In this document: piece after piece, positions 48,253-59,577 of the stretch
How the letters are laid out: the number at the start of each line of letters is the position of its first letter
How positions within the stretch are numbered: position 1 is the first letter of the stretch
From: Artocarpus heterophyllus
Lineage: Eukaryota > Streptophyta > Magnoliopsida > Rosales > Moraceae
Direction of reading: 5' to 3'
Assembly: GCA_025403435.1 (NCBI GenBank)
Contig: CM046338.1
Coordinates: 25,921,155 to 25,985,154 of the forward strand
Length of the DNA stretch: 64,000 nucleotides
The notes under the pieces: generated by a model
Databases searched by the model: none
Told to the model about the DNA's origin: nothing
What the model saw: the letters and a program-made list of their open reading frames with translations, nothing else
Program-made: the position numbers and the translations under genes

Positions 48253-49671
48253 TAAGATGAAGATGTAAGTCTTGTAAGGATTAAGCAGGAAATGAAAGAA
48301 GGAAAATATCAAGAGTTTCGTATTGTGGATGACGAAACTTTGTACCTCAAGGATCACTTATGTGTTCCTAATGTTGATAGCTTAAGGGAAAAGATCTTGG
48401 CAAAAATATATGACACTCCTTACTCTATTCATCTAGGTGCAACAAAGATGTATAATAATCTAAGAGGTAACTTCTGGTGGTTTGGAATGAAATGTTATGT
48501 TGCTTTGTATACGAAGAAATGTTTGACATGTCAGCAAGTCAAAGCTGAACCCCAGAGACCTGGTGGTGAATTGTAGTCTATTCAGATACCAGAATAGAAA
48601 TGGGAGGATATAACAATAGATTTAATTACCGGTTTGTCCAGAACTATGAATGGTTATGATGCAATTTGGGTAGTTGTGGATCGACTGACTAAGATGGTGC
48701 ATTTCATTCCCATCAAGATCACTTACTCTCTGGAACGGTTAGCAGAACTCTATGTCAAGGAGATTATACGACTTCATGGGAATCCCAAGTCAATCATCTC
48801 AGATCGTGATAGTAGGTTCACATCTAAGTTTTGGAAGAGTGTACAGACTGCTATGAGAACCAGGCTACATTTTAGTACAGCTTTTCATCCTCAGTCAGAT
48901 GGCCAAACTAAGAGGACAAACTTGATTTTAGAAGATATGTTATGGGCTTGTTCTCTCGATTTTAAGACTAGCTGGTGTAAAATGTTGTCATTAGCAGAGT
49001 TTGCTTACAACAACAGCTACCAGGCGACAATTGGGATGGCATCATATGAAGCTCTGTATGGGCGAAAATGCAAGTCACCTATATGTTGACACGAAGCTGG
49101 TGAGAAGAAGTTGATGGAAAGCGTCGATGTTGAAAGAACTGATTTTTTTATCGAAATTTCTGAGATGATAAAGTTGATAAGAAGAAGAATAGAGACCGCT
49201 CAAAGTCGTCAAAAGAGTTATGCTGACAAGAGGAGAAGACCCTTAGAATTCGCCGTAAGCGAATTTGTGTTTTTAAAAGTTGCACTGATGAAAGGAGTTA
49301 TGAGGTTTGGGAAGAAAGGCAAGTTAAGCCCAATATTTATTGGTCCTTATGAAATCGTGAAGAGGATAGGCAAGGTGGCTTATCAGCTGAAGTTACCTTC
49401 AGAAATGTCAGCAATGCACGATGTGTTTTATGTCTCTATGCTCCAGAAGTATGTCCCGGACCCTACGCATGTGATTGAGCTACAAGTGATCAAAATACGA
49501 GAAGACTTGAGTTATAAAGAAAAGCCAGTAGAGATACTAGATCGAAAAACCAAGAACTTGAGGAATAAAGAAATTCCATTGGTCAAGCTGTTATGGCGAA
49601 ATCATTAAGTAGAAGAAGCTATATGGGAACGTAAAGATGACATGAGATCTAAGTATCCGTAATTATTCTGA
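48253..49671 (+). pseudogene. Gypsy B integrase and C-terminal chromodomain-like region
   Basis: The zinc-binding part ends KKCLTCQQVKAEPQ (48514-48555). The catalytic core shows WVVVDRLTKMVHFIPIK (48667-48717) and SIISDRDSRFTSKFW (48790-48834). The third catalytic residue, normally Glu in a GQ(S/T)ERT motif, is Lys here (DGQTKRT, about 48898), so the integrase would be dead even if translated. The C-terminal part has FIGPYEIVKRIGKVAYQL and VFYVSMLQKYVPDP, ending with the SYKEKPVEILDRK and VEEAIWERKDDM segments. The original stop is probably TGA 49669-49671. Premature stops occur at 48574, about 48594, 49087, 49606 and 49660. Confidence 0.87.
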
Positions 49672-49693
49672 GTTTTGAAGACGAAACTTTTAT

Positions 49694-49707
49694 AAGGTGG
49701 GGAGAAT
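49694..49707 (+). other. Gypsy B polypurine tract
   Basis: AAGGTGGGGAGAAT directly precedes the 3' LTR (TGTAACACCC). Confidence 0.8.
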
Positions 49708-51419
49708 TGTAACACCCACCTATTTTTATGTAACGGATTATGCTAAGCTAGTAACGACGTTAAGTAATTTTATTAATGATTTATGATTTTATGTTACTAA
49801 CTATTTATTTTAAGTTTTATGACAGGTGACGATCGCATGGAATTGATGTGCTCAAGTGGTCATGTTAATTTCAATATATGTTTATTTATGATGCAATGAT
49901 ATCTTGAATGCTATGATGTATAGTATTTTAAGGACAGTTCGATAGGCCGGACTTTCAAGTTCGGCAGGCCGAAAAGTTTTCCAAGAATCGACAGGCCGAT
50001 GGAAACCATCGGTAGGCTGAACTTTGTGGAATCGACAGGCCAAAGTGAAGAATTAACAAGCTGATGACAGCTGACGAGTAGTCAGCAAAAATCTCTCCAA
50101 ATTTATGGTTGAGATAATTACGTTGATTAGGTGGTTTAATGTGATTAATTGGTATAATTATGGATTAATTTTATCATTTAAGGAAAGGAAACATTTGACT
50201 TTGCATTGATTGGTATTGATTGATATGGTTTCCCCTTTTAAAATCGGTAAAGTATGGTAAGTTTATCTAAATGATTTGACTTCCCCAATTTCCTCTCCTT
50301 TCTCCACGAAAATTTAGTCTAGATAGTTAGAAAATTTCTGACATAATGGAGAGCATTGAAATTTTTCTTTTACGTTATTGCTCTCTCTCTCTCTCTCTTC
50401 CTCTCATGTCTTCTCTCTCTCTCTCATTCTGAGACGTTTCTTTTATTCATCTCTTCTTCTTCTCTTCTCCATGTTTTCTATTCCTCCTCTCTCTCAAAAA
50501 TTCTTTGCAAATAATTGAAAGAAAAATTGAAATTTTATTGGTTGAATTCGAAGGAATTTGAGAAGAATCATTTGAGGTAAGAGTTCATTCTCGTTTCAAT
50601 GAAATCCTTCTTGACATCCGACTGCTATATCTTCCTCTACAAAATTCCGTTTGCTCTGAATTTTTAATATGTTATTCATGTATGAGTTTTGTGATGTTTC
50701 TCCAAGTTTCACCTTAATTGGATTTTTCTATGATAAGTTATGAATTTTCTATCCTCTACCATTCACAGTAAAATATTGTTGTTTGGTTATGATGCATGAA
50801 AATGTGATTTTTGTTCAAGGGGTAAATGTGCTTTGTTTGCTACAAAATTTGGTAAGAATGTTCATGTATATGTTATGTTATGGACTGCAAAGTTTGGTAA
50901 TGTTTTGATGAGTGAATTATGTGTTATGAAATTTCTATTGAGATTAGGTTAAGAAACTGTTTTAACAATGTTAATTTTGGACTTTTGTTTTATGTGACGT
51001 TTTATATGTTTAAATGATTTTATTGATAATGAAATAATTTTATGATATTGAAATATATGTTAGTAAGATGTTAGTATGAATTTTAAAATTAAAATATATG
51101 TGTTTTAATTGTTAGAAAATGTTTTCAAAAGATTACTCACTGTCGAACTGTGGGAGCAAATAGTTTTAAATGATGTGATGTTTTGTAAGTTATGATTTTA
51201 CTATTTGGTATATTTATTTTATTAAAGGATGTTTATGATTAATTTAATATTCAATTGAATTATTAATATTATGGATTAAATTATTGAAGGTTGTAAAAAA
51301 AAATGTATGTATGGATCATGGTTACGATTTTCTTGACTACGTTTACAATTAAAGTTCCAAATAAGTATGTAATGTATGAATGTAACGACATTTGTGACGT
51401 CCATAAGGGGAGCGTTACA
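49708..51419 (+). repeat. Gypsy B 3' LTR
   Basis: It starts TGTAACACCCACC and ends AGGGGAGCGTTACA, 1712 bp, and matches the 5' LTR once the copia solo LTR is removed. It keeps the fuller palindrome cluster (49937-50060). A CT microsatellite lies at about 50381-50425. It points toward the methionine synthase gene about 1.4 kb downstream. Confidence 0.93.
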
Positions 51420-51641
51420 TAGATATACCACAATATGTAGATTTTAAGGATTTGTTGGACTCGTTGGTTTAGAACATGGTAGTTGGTCTACACTTCTATG
51501 GTTTGAAATAAAAGATTTGACGACTGGGGTTTAACTTCGGTTCAAACCATTTGAAAACAAAAAAGAGGTAAACTTAGAATTGAGAGGTCTGTGAGGTTTG
51601 TTTTGTACTTTTGTTTATAGGATTAAATTAATGATTTGAAC

Positions 51642-52214
51642 TAGGGGTAACAAAATCGTGTCACGTAACGTGTTCGTATCAACATGTTTATAGCACAAGA
51701 CGATTAGGCCGAACACGAACACATATAATTAGTAAACATGCTAAAAATATAAATACGAACACGACCTACCTATAGCATGCATAACATTGTACAACACGAT
51801 TAACACGATTACTAAGCGGGCTGTGATGAGTTAACATGATAACAACACGTATATGGCACGTTTATGACCCTATTAACTAAAAATTAAAAAAATTAAAAAA
51901 AGCCAACAAAGAAAATTAACAAAAAAATGGTATCTAATTTATACTAACTTACTACAAATATTTCAAATATTTTTATTTTTAAGTTTAAATGTGTTATAAA
52001 CGGACGGGTCGTGTTGCGTCGACACGTTTACGACCCGTTTAATTAAATGTATTAAGGCGTATTAGATATGTTAGCACGAATCTAGCCTGTTTATTTTTTT
52101 GTTATTCGTGTCAATCTATTTATAGCACACTTAATAAACATATGATCTAAACTTGTTTATATCATATTGTTTTCGTATCATGTTATCGTGTTGTGTTTAA
52201 AATTGTTGACCCTA
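51642..52214. mobile_element. Non-autonomous hAT element (MITE), 573 bp
   Basis: The ends TAGGGGTAACAA and TTGTTGACCCTA form imperfect terminal inverted repeats of the hAT type (T/CAGGGGTG-like). It is flanked by ATTTGAAC at 51634-51641 and 52215-52222, an exact 8-bp TSD as expected for hAT. Many ACACG/CGTGT motifs lie near both ends (for example CGTGTCACGTAACGTGTTCG), like the subterminal repeats that hAT transposases bind. There is no coding frame, so it would have moved with transposase from elsewhere. It sits about 0.6 kb upstream of the methionine synthase TATA box. Confidence 0.9.
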
Positions 52215-52222
52215 ATTTGAAC

Positions 52223-52852
52223 CCAGCCATAAATAAATTGTGCTCCATGAGCCAATGAGCCAAATATGAAAAACTCGATCAGTAATTCTGAGCAATATAT
52301 CGGAAGGTAGTGAAGAATATCACATAATCATCCCAATTTTGGAGTAACTCCACATGTCTACTGTGCCATATGCACCACCATAACCATAGAAGTGTTACGA
52401 AAAAAGGGAAAAAAATAGTATTTATCTTTTTATGTTTAGAAAATCCGAGTTCATCCTTTTCTTTTTTTCATAAATTTTTTTTATAATATTACATTAAATA
52501 GGGTGCTTACAAGGGTGATAGGATCTATTGATTAAAATAATTTTTATTATAATATATAAAAATTTTATATTATAATTTTTTTATGATTATTATAGTATAA
52601 AAAATTTTATATTATTAATAATTGAAAGAAATAATAGGACCATATTTTCCATCACCCATTTAAACAGGTTTATCTTGTATATGAAGATAAAACTTCGAAC
52701 AAGTCATTTCTAAGTAAAAAAAAAAAAAATCAAAAAGCAAAATATCGAAAAAGCATGGTGGCTGGTGGGATCCAAAACAGAGGGGACAATGACACGGAGA
52801 GTGAAAAGAAGAGATAACCGCTATAAATGCACAAAGCCTTTCTCCATCCACT
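52223..52852 (+). promoter_or_regulatory. Promoter region of methionine synthase, with TATA box
   Basis: A TATA box (TATAAAT, 52822-52828) lies about 25-30 bases before a pyrimidine-rich leader. GATAACC (52813-52819), an I-box-like sequence, is just upstream. The remaining 600 bases are AT-rich without other motifs I would defend. The transcription start near 52853 is inferred from spacing. Confidence 0.65.
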
Positions 52853-54611
52853 CGCGCCGTTGAGGTTTTCCCTCACCATATCAGTCTCCTTCTCTTCTCT
52901 CCGTTCCTCACCTTCACGCCTCTCCTTTGTTCGTTTCTCCTTTCATACTAGGTACTCTCTCTCTCTCGCTCTTTCATGGAGGTCTTCGTAAATGTTGTAA
53001 GAGATCAAGTTATAAATGAATAACTTCACTGAATTGCTTTTAGATCTGGTTTTGGTGCTTATAGTTTGCTTTATTTCTGCTGATTCCTTGGTTTCCCAGC
53101 CTTTTTTGTTCCATTTATTGGTTTTTGTGTCTGGAACGGATCGGGATTCGTTTTCAAGATGTGATAATTCTGGATCTTGGAGGTCTTTTACTGGATTCTC
53201 CTTTTCCTTTAATGGACTTTAAGAATTTTGTTTGGATCGTTTCTTTGATTCCAAGTGGAGTGGCGAGTGATCAGCAGAGCGAGTTTTTTCAGATCTGGTT
53301 CATAATATATGTATTGTGTGTGTATATAAATATTTATTTTTATATATTTATATATAAACATGTACGTTTCTTTTGTTATATGTTCGATTCGATCTGCTTT
53401 CTCAGTAAACAAGGATAGTACACTATTTAATTAAATAATTTGTCTTTATCTTATAACTATTTAATTTAGCTTTATTAGATTAGGATTAGATTCAGATTCG
53501 GACTCCTGTAGGTGTATGTATAAGTTTGTAGCATCGTTTATTTATTTTCCCCATAGCCAAAACACCGTTCCTGGGCTTCAAAATCCTAATTCTATTCTTT
53601 TTCTTTTTCGGCTCGCTCTTGCGTTCTCATTAATCAGTGCGTTGTCAACTGCTACGTCTGACGCCCTCAGCATATGCACGTCACCAAACTTCTTGAAATA
53701 GAAAAATGTTTTTCATCCCTACGGCTTATGACCTTGTTACTGAAAAAAATTGTAGACCCAGTCTAAAATGTAGTGTATTTTTTAGATTGGGTTTTACTTT
53801 TTTCTTGTTAATAGAGGGTTATAAGCCCATGCGTTGCATAGGATTGCTCCTTGAAATAATCCACGAGCATACCACACTTCTATTTCCGTAGCCTACACCA
53901 TAATTCTATATTTCACCTTTACAGCCTTCTTATCACCAGTCCGTACACTACCCAAAAAAAATGACAGTCCATATCTCTGTTACACACACGCGCATATATA
54001 TTTATATTCATATATGTATCATTTGATTTATCTTTTCTGTTATATGTTTGGTTCGATTTGCTTTCTCTATAGAATGTGGGATTTCTTGTTCAAGTTAGTG
54101 TTTTCTAATGTTTTATATCATATCTGTTAGTCTCCGACATCATTAATGTTCGGTCCTGTAATTTTTATTCATGCTCCGCCAGTAATGTAGAGCAGATTTT
54201 GTCTCACTTGTTCATATCTTTTGTTTTTTTTTAAAAAAAATTATTTTTTAAATGGTGTGTCTGTTGCTCTGTGTTGTAATGCGAAAATCACACAAAGCAT
54301 TCAATGTCTAGAGTGCAGATTCGTTGTTTCTAGTACTTTTATACCATGTAGGATGTCATTCCATGGTAGTTATCCTACAGTTCAATTCATATAATAAATT
54401 AATTTTTTTAGGTAAATTTGTTCTTTTTTTTGGTTTCTCTCTACTTGATCTCTTTCTTGTGAATTCCAAGGGAATGGTGGTTTTAAATGAAATTTAATGT
54501 TTTCTTCAATTTATTAAATTTCTCCAGAGCATATGCATTCAGGACTGAATGATAATCATCTTATTTTATGATAGAATTTAAATCTTTTTTTTGTTCATAT
54601 TGGGGGAACAG
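52853..54611 (+). other. Methionine synthase 5' untranslated exon and leader intron
   Basis: The leader exon (about 52853-52951) is CT-rich and has no ATG. It ends ACTAG before GTACTC, a plausible donor at 52952. The leader intron of about 1.66 kb ends ...GGGGGAACAG at 54611, four bases before the start codon. The intron has no credible coding frame. A leader intron is common in highly expressed plant housekeeping genes and may enhance expression. The splice sites are inferred from sequence only. Confidence 0.65.
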
Positions 54612-54615
54612 AGCA

Positions 54616-56769
54616 ATGGCATCCCACATTGTTGGTTATCCCCGTGTGGGACCCAAGAGAGAGCTCAAGTTTGCGTTGGAATCTTTCTGGGATGGGAAGA
54701 GCAGTGGTGATGATTTGCAGAAGGTGGCGGCAGATCTCAGGGCATCGATCTGGAAGCAGATGGCTGAAGCTGGGATCAAGTATATTCCTAGCAACACCTT
54801 CTCCTACTATGATCAGGTGTTGGACACCACAGCCATGCTTGGTGCTGTACCCCCAAGGTATGGTTGGAACGGTGGTGAGATTGGCTTTGATGTTTACTTC
54901 TCCATGGCTAGGGGAAACGCCTCCGTTCCTGCTATGGAAATGACCAAGTGGTTTGACACCAACTAGTAAGTGTCATTCATGTCTTCTTGTTTCAATGTCT
55001 TCTTGTTTCAAAGCTACCAGTAAATTTTGGCTTATGTTGCTTTTGAATAAAACAATGAATGACATATATCTTTTGTGTAGCCACTACATTGTCCCTGAAC
55101 TGAGCCCAGAAATAAAATTCTCTTATGCATCACACAAGGCAGTCGAGGAATTCAAAGAGGCAAAAGCTGTAAGTATTCCAAAGTTCTAAGACAAGTTTTT
55201 CAATGCTATCAACTTGTTAAACAACTTAAGAAAATCAGGAGTCCGTTTTAAAATTGGGATCATTAAGATTCATTGTTGGAGTAGTTGTCATTGTAACACA
55301 ATTATAAAATTCAGAAATAAGTGCTGCTATATTTGCCTTCGGGTTAAAACATTAAGGGAAAATGGAAGCAGTTTGAGTAATACGTGCAATTTTAAGACTT
55401 AACTTGCAAATGCCAATTCAGATTTCTTGTAACAAGGTCCAAGGCTGATGTATTGCCTCATTGCGAATTATTTATGTTATCAGTGGCTGCATAAAATCTA
55501 ACCAAATTCACTCTTGGTTTTTGTAGTTAATAATCTCTTGCATCAATTGTCTTTTTTGCCCCCTAAGTTGGTAGTGTCTTATGGACAATTATTTTGTCAT
55601 GATTGCTTATTCTCTGACTACAGCTAGGTATTGATACTGTACCAGTCCTCGTTGGCCCCGTATCCTACTTGTTGCTCTCAAAACCAGCAAAGGGTGTTGA
55701 GAAGTCCTTTTCCCTTTTGTCTCTCATTGGCGTTATTCTCCCTATCTACAAGTAAGACTTTGTTTTTTTTCCCCTTCTAATGCTAATTGTTTATTTTTGT
55801 TTCCTTTTCTTAATGCTAATTATTTGTTTATTTAGTCAATCATGTTGAATTATCTCACCAATGGTGCATTCTATATAGGGAGGTTCTGGCTGAACTCAAG
55901 GCCGCTGGTGCTACCTGGGTCCAATTTGATGAGCCCACACTTGTGAAGGATCTTGATTCTCACCAATTGCAAGCATTTACCCACGCCTACTCGGAACTTG
56001 AGTCATCTTTATCTGGTTTGAATGTTGTGATTGAAACGTACTTTGCTGATGTTACTGCTGAGGCATTCAAAACACTTACCATGTTGAAGGGTGTTGCTGG
56101 GTATGGATTTGACTTGGTCCGTGGAACAAAGACCCTTAATTTGATCAAGGGTGGATTTCCTTCGGGAAAATACTTATTTGCTGGTGTGGTTGATGGACGG
56201 AATATATGGGCCAATGATCTTACGTCTTCCATCAACACTCTGCAGGCTCTCGAGGGAATTGTTGGAAAAGGTACCAATTATTTAAGTTTATTGTGAGTTT
56301 GGAATGTTTTTGAAAAATTTTTGAGTATTTTTTGTTCTGTGTTCTGCAGACAAGCTAGTTGTCTCCACATCCTGCTCTCTACTCCACACTGCGGTTGACC
56401 TTGTGAATGAGACAAAGTTAGATAAAGAGATTAAGTCATGGCTTGCATTTGCTGCTCAAAAAATAGTTGAAGTAAATGCCTTGGCTAAGGCCCTGGCTGG
56501 ACAAAAGGATGAGGTGCTTCATTCTCACTACTCCTTAATGTTTGTTGATTATTTTTCCAGAATGAGAAAAAAAGTGAATAAAGGTGTGGCTTCTGAATTA
56601 GCTAGTTATGAGTCAAGTATTGCCATCATTACTTTTGCTAATATGAACTCGTGTTAGACAAATTCTAAGGTGCCTGAACTCTCCATATAATTGTTGTTGA
56701 TTTTTAATGAATAGAAATCTATGATTTAATTTGGTATCGGCATTTGTAAACTTTTTGCAGGCTTGATTG

Positions 56770-56816
<47 letters not shown>

Positions 56817-58750
56817 CTTTTTGAAAACTTTAAACTGCGCCATCCCAAAAAATGAAGAAAAGTTGTTTGTTTTTGTGTTAAAAAAAAAATGAATTCTCTC
56901 TGGTTGCATCATGCACTCTAAAATTGCCTACTTTATAAGCTTAGTGGATGCTAGCTCATATCTTTAAGCGTCTCAATTCATTATCTGTCTGCAGGCTTTT
57001 TTCTCTGCCAATGCTGCAGCTCAGGCATCAAGAAGATCCTCCCCTAGGGTGACAAATGAGGCTGTCCAGAAAGCTGTAAGTCTTCTTTCGATATGAAAAA
57101 ATACATGCTTTTTTGTAGTTGATTGATGCTTAAATTAGCCTGTAGTTATTATGTTTTTGTTACCTGTGACCATAATTCTTGTTTGTGTAGGCTGCTGCTT
57201 TGAAGGGCTCTGACCACCGCCGAGAAACAAATGTCAGTGCCAGGCTGGATGCCCAGCAGAAGAAGTTGAACCTTCCTGCTCTTCCGACCACCACAATTGG
57301 ATCCTTCCCTCAGACCCTTGATCTTAGAAGAGTCCGTCGTGAATACAAGGCTAAAAAGTGATCTTTCTGACTCTTCTATCATCGTCTTTCAAACTCACAA
57401 TGCCTTCTTCAGTGTAAGTTACACGAAATGGTATTTGTTTTGTATTTTAGAATCTCCGAGGAAGAATATGTCAATGCAATTAAGGAGGAAATTAAGAAAG
57501 TGGTCAAGCTTCAAGAAGAGTTGGACATTGATGTTTTGGTACATGGAGAGCCAGAGGTGAGAATGAACCAAATAAAATTTACATCTGTCTGGGACACTTA
57601 TTACAGTTAGGAATGTGAGTTGCTATGAAAACCTTATGACTATTGTCTTGCATATCAGAGGAACGATATGGTTGAATACTTTGGAGAGCAATTATCTGGT
57701 TTTGCCTTCACCGTCAATGGGTGGGTCCAATCTTATGGGTCCCGTTGTGTCAAGCCACCCATCATCTATGGTGATGTCAGTCGCCCCAAGCCCATGACTG
57801 TCTTCTGGTCTTCATTTGCTCAAAGCACAACTAAGCGACCTATGAAAGGAATGCTCACTGGTCCTGTAACCATTCTGAACTGGTCGTTTGTTAGAAATGA
57901 TCAGCCAAGGTATGAAATAATCCTACCATTTAATTCTTTATAATTGTTGACCGTTCCTTCCTCCATGGCTAAAATGCATGTTCTTTCAGGTTTGAAACCT
58001 GCTATCAGATTGCTTTGGCCATCAAGGATGAAGTTGAGGATCTTGAGAAAGCTGGTATCGCTGTTATCCAGATTGACGAGGCTGCTTTAAGAGAAGGTTT
58101 GCCTCTAAGGAAGTCCGAGGAGGCTTTCTATCTCGATTGGGCTGTTCACTCTTTTAGAATCACCAACTGCGGTGTCCAAGACACTACCCAGGTTTAGTTC
58201 TACTTGTGTTCTGTTATTGTTTTGTGCGTGTGTATTGTGTTTCATAAGTTCCAAGCTTGTATTTAGGTTGTGTTTGAAAAGCTCCATTTCTAACCTTTTC
58301 TTTTTTGGAGAATAATGAGAACGACACAAGTTGGGTTATAGGGCAAAAAGATCTGACTATGATTGTTTGTTTCTGGGGCAGATTCACACACACATGTGCT
58401 ACTCGAATTTCAACGACATCATCCATTCGATTATTGACATGGACGCTGATGTGATCACCATTGAGAATTCGAGATCAGATGAGAAGCTCCTGTCAGTGTT
58501 CCGTGAGGGAGTGAAGTATGGTGCTGGTATTGGCCCTGGTGTGTACGATATCCACTCTCCAAGGATCCCACCCATGGAGGAAATTGCAGACCGAATCAAC
58601 AAAATGCTTGCCGTCCTTGAGAGCAACATCCTCTGGGTCAACCCAGACTGTGGGCTCAAGACACGCAAGTACTCTGAGGTCAAGCCTGCGCTGAGCAATA
58701 TGATTGCTGCCGCCAAGCTTCTCCGCGCCCAGTTGGCCAGTGCTAAATGA
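54616..58750 (+). CDS. METE: 5-methyltetrahydropteroyltriglutamate-homocysteine methyltransferase (cobalamin-independent methionine synthase)
   Basis: The enzyme makes methionine by passing the methyl group of 5-methyl-tetrahydrofolate (polyglutamate) to homocysteine, using zinc and no vitamin B12; it feeds S-adenosylmethionine supply. Coding exons: 54616-54965, 55081-55168, 55624-55751, 55879-56270, 56350-56513, 56995-57075, 57191-57357, 57451-57556, 57659-57909, 57990-58191, 58382-58750. All junctions are GT...AG and the phases fit, giving 2298 bases and 765 residues, the usual plant length. It starts [20 protein letters not shown]. The N-terminal folate-binding half is followed by the catalytic half. 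Homocysteine-site I437-G438-S439 ([10 protein letters not shown]) and zinc ligands H647, C649, E671 and C733 are all present. There are no stops or frameshifts. No transit peptide is obvious, so it is probably the cytosolic form. The ATG has G at -3 and +4 and is the first ATG after the leader. Confidence 0.97.
56772..56813. repeat. TA dinucleotide microsatellite in methionine synthase intron
   Basis: About 20 uninterrupted TA units lie inside the intron 56514-56994. It is probably length-polymorphic. Confidence 0.95.
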
Positions 58751-59040
58751 GCTTTTTACTGCCTTTTTTAGAACGATGAGTAATATTGGTTATGTTGTCT
58801 TTGCCCTTTGTAAGGGAAATTTTCTATTCAAGCTTACGGATAATAATCCATCAGCCATTTGTGGTTGAGGTATTTTCTTGTGGTAGGTTGATGTTTTTTA
58901 AGTTTTTCTATATCCATGGGGCTCTTTCAATGTTTCATTTACCATAAACCCGTCCTTCCTTTATCCTTTTTCTTTGTCCGTTTATACCAGTGTGTATGTA
59001 TGCGATCGAAATGAACAATGAAAAATAATGATTGAACACC
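58751..59040 (+). other. Methionine synthase 3' untranslated region (approximate)
   Basis: T-rich sequence follows the stop codon. AATGAACAATGAAAAATAAT near 59009-59030 offers near-canonical polyadenylation signals. The true end is not determinable from sequence. Confidence 0.5.
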
Positions 59041-59577
59041 CATTTTAGTAAAAATTTCACCCATAAATGGAAAAATCATAACAGCATTTTCCTGTTATCG
59101 TCGGTTCTAATGATAGGAATTCTAAACTTCCAAAGTTATCCCTTGGGTCATTCGTTATCCTAGTTTTTGGCAAAAGGAATAGTTCCGCTCGTTCTTGATC
59201 CTATTGTGAGAGATTTCTGTAGCGTCTGGTTTTAAGTAGGAGGACAAAAATGAAATATTAGGAAAATTCATCAAACAAATAAAACTTGCCCGCGGGGGGT
59301 GCGTGATGTCGGCGTCACTGCTGGTGGTGGTTGGATCTGGGTTTCAGATTGAGTGTTTGTGTGTCTTAGTGTGGTTGGTTGGTGGTGTTTGTACCACCGT
59401 GTGAAGGCTCTCAACCGATTGGATGTTTCTATCAATTGTATACGTTTGTCAAGAAAGCTTTATGTGGCTTGTTTTAGGTGTGTCGAGGTACTTTTTGTTT
59501 TTAGGTTTTTCATATACGTAATGTACTTTGAGAGTTACTAGATTGTACCGGTGGAACTGGTGTTTGTTGGAGATTAT
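59041..59577. other. Gene-free stretch downstream of methionine synthase
   Basis: The 62-residue frame at 59353-59541 has no recognisable features and low-complexity GT-rich content. I see no supported gene. Confidence 0.4.

Larger units (their letters stand above)
41109..51419 (+). mobile_element. Gypsy B: Ty3/gypsy retrotransposon (chromovirus-like), inactive
   Basis: Two LTRs (41109-44840, carrying an inserted solo LTR, and 49708-51419) flank a primer site, one gag-pol frame and a purine tract. The domain order is gag, protease, reverse transcriptase, RNase H, integrase. The C-terminus reads YKEKPVEILDRK...IPLVKLLWRNH...VEEAIWERKDDM, as in Tekay/Del-type chromoviruses (inferred by eye). 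The flanks are CTAGA before and TAGAT after; they share TAGA but no exact 5-bp duplication, so the TSD is imperfect or an end has shifted. Without the insertion the element is about 8.3 kb. Confidence 0.92.

Noticed and set aside
54568..54615. Upstream in-frame ATG extending methionine synthase by 16 residues
   Set aside because: Lies before the probable splice acceptor at 54611, and the extension is unlike the family. MASHIVGYP at 54616 is the usual plant start.
56772..56813. TA repeat as a possible matrix attachment or origin site
   Set aside because: A simple microsatellite explains it; nothing else supports such a role.
58399..58716. 105-residue minus-strand frame
   Set aside because: Antisense of the last methionine synthase exon, whose forward frame has conserved zinc ligands.
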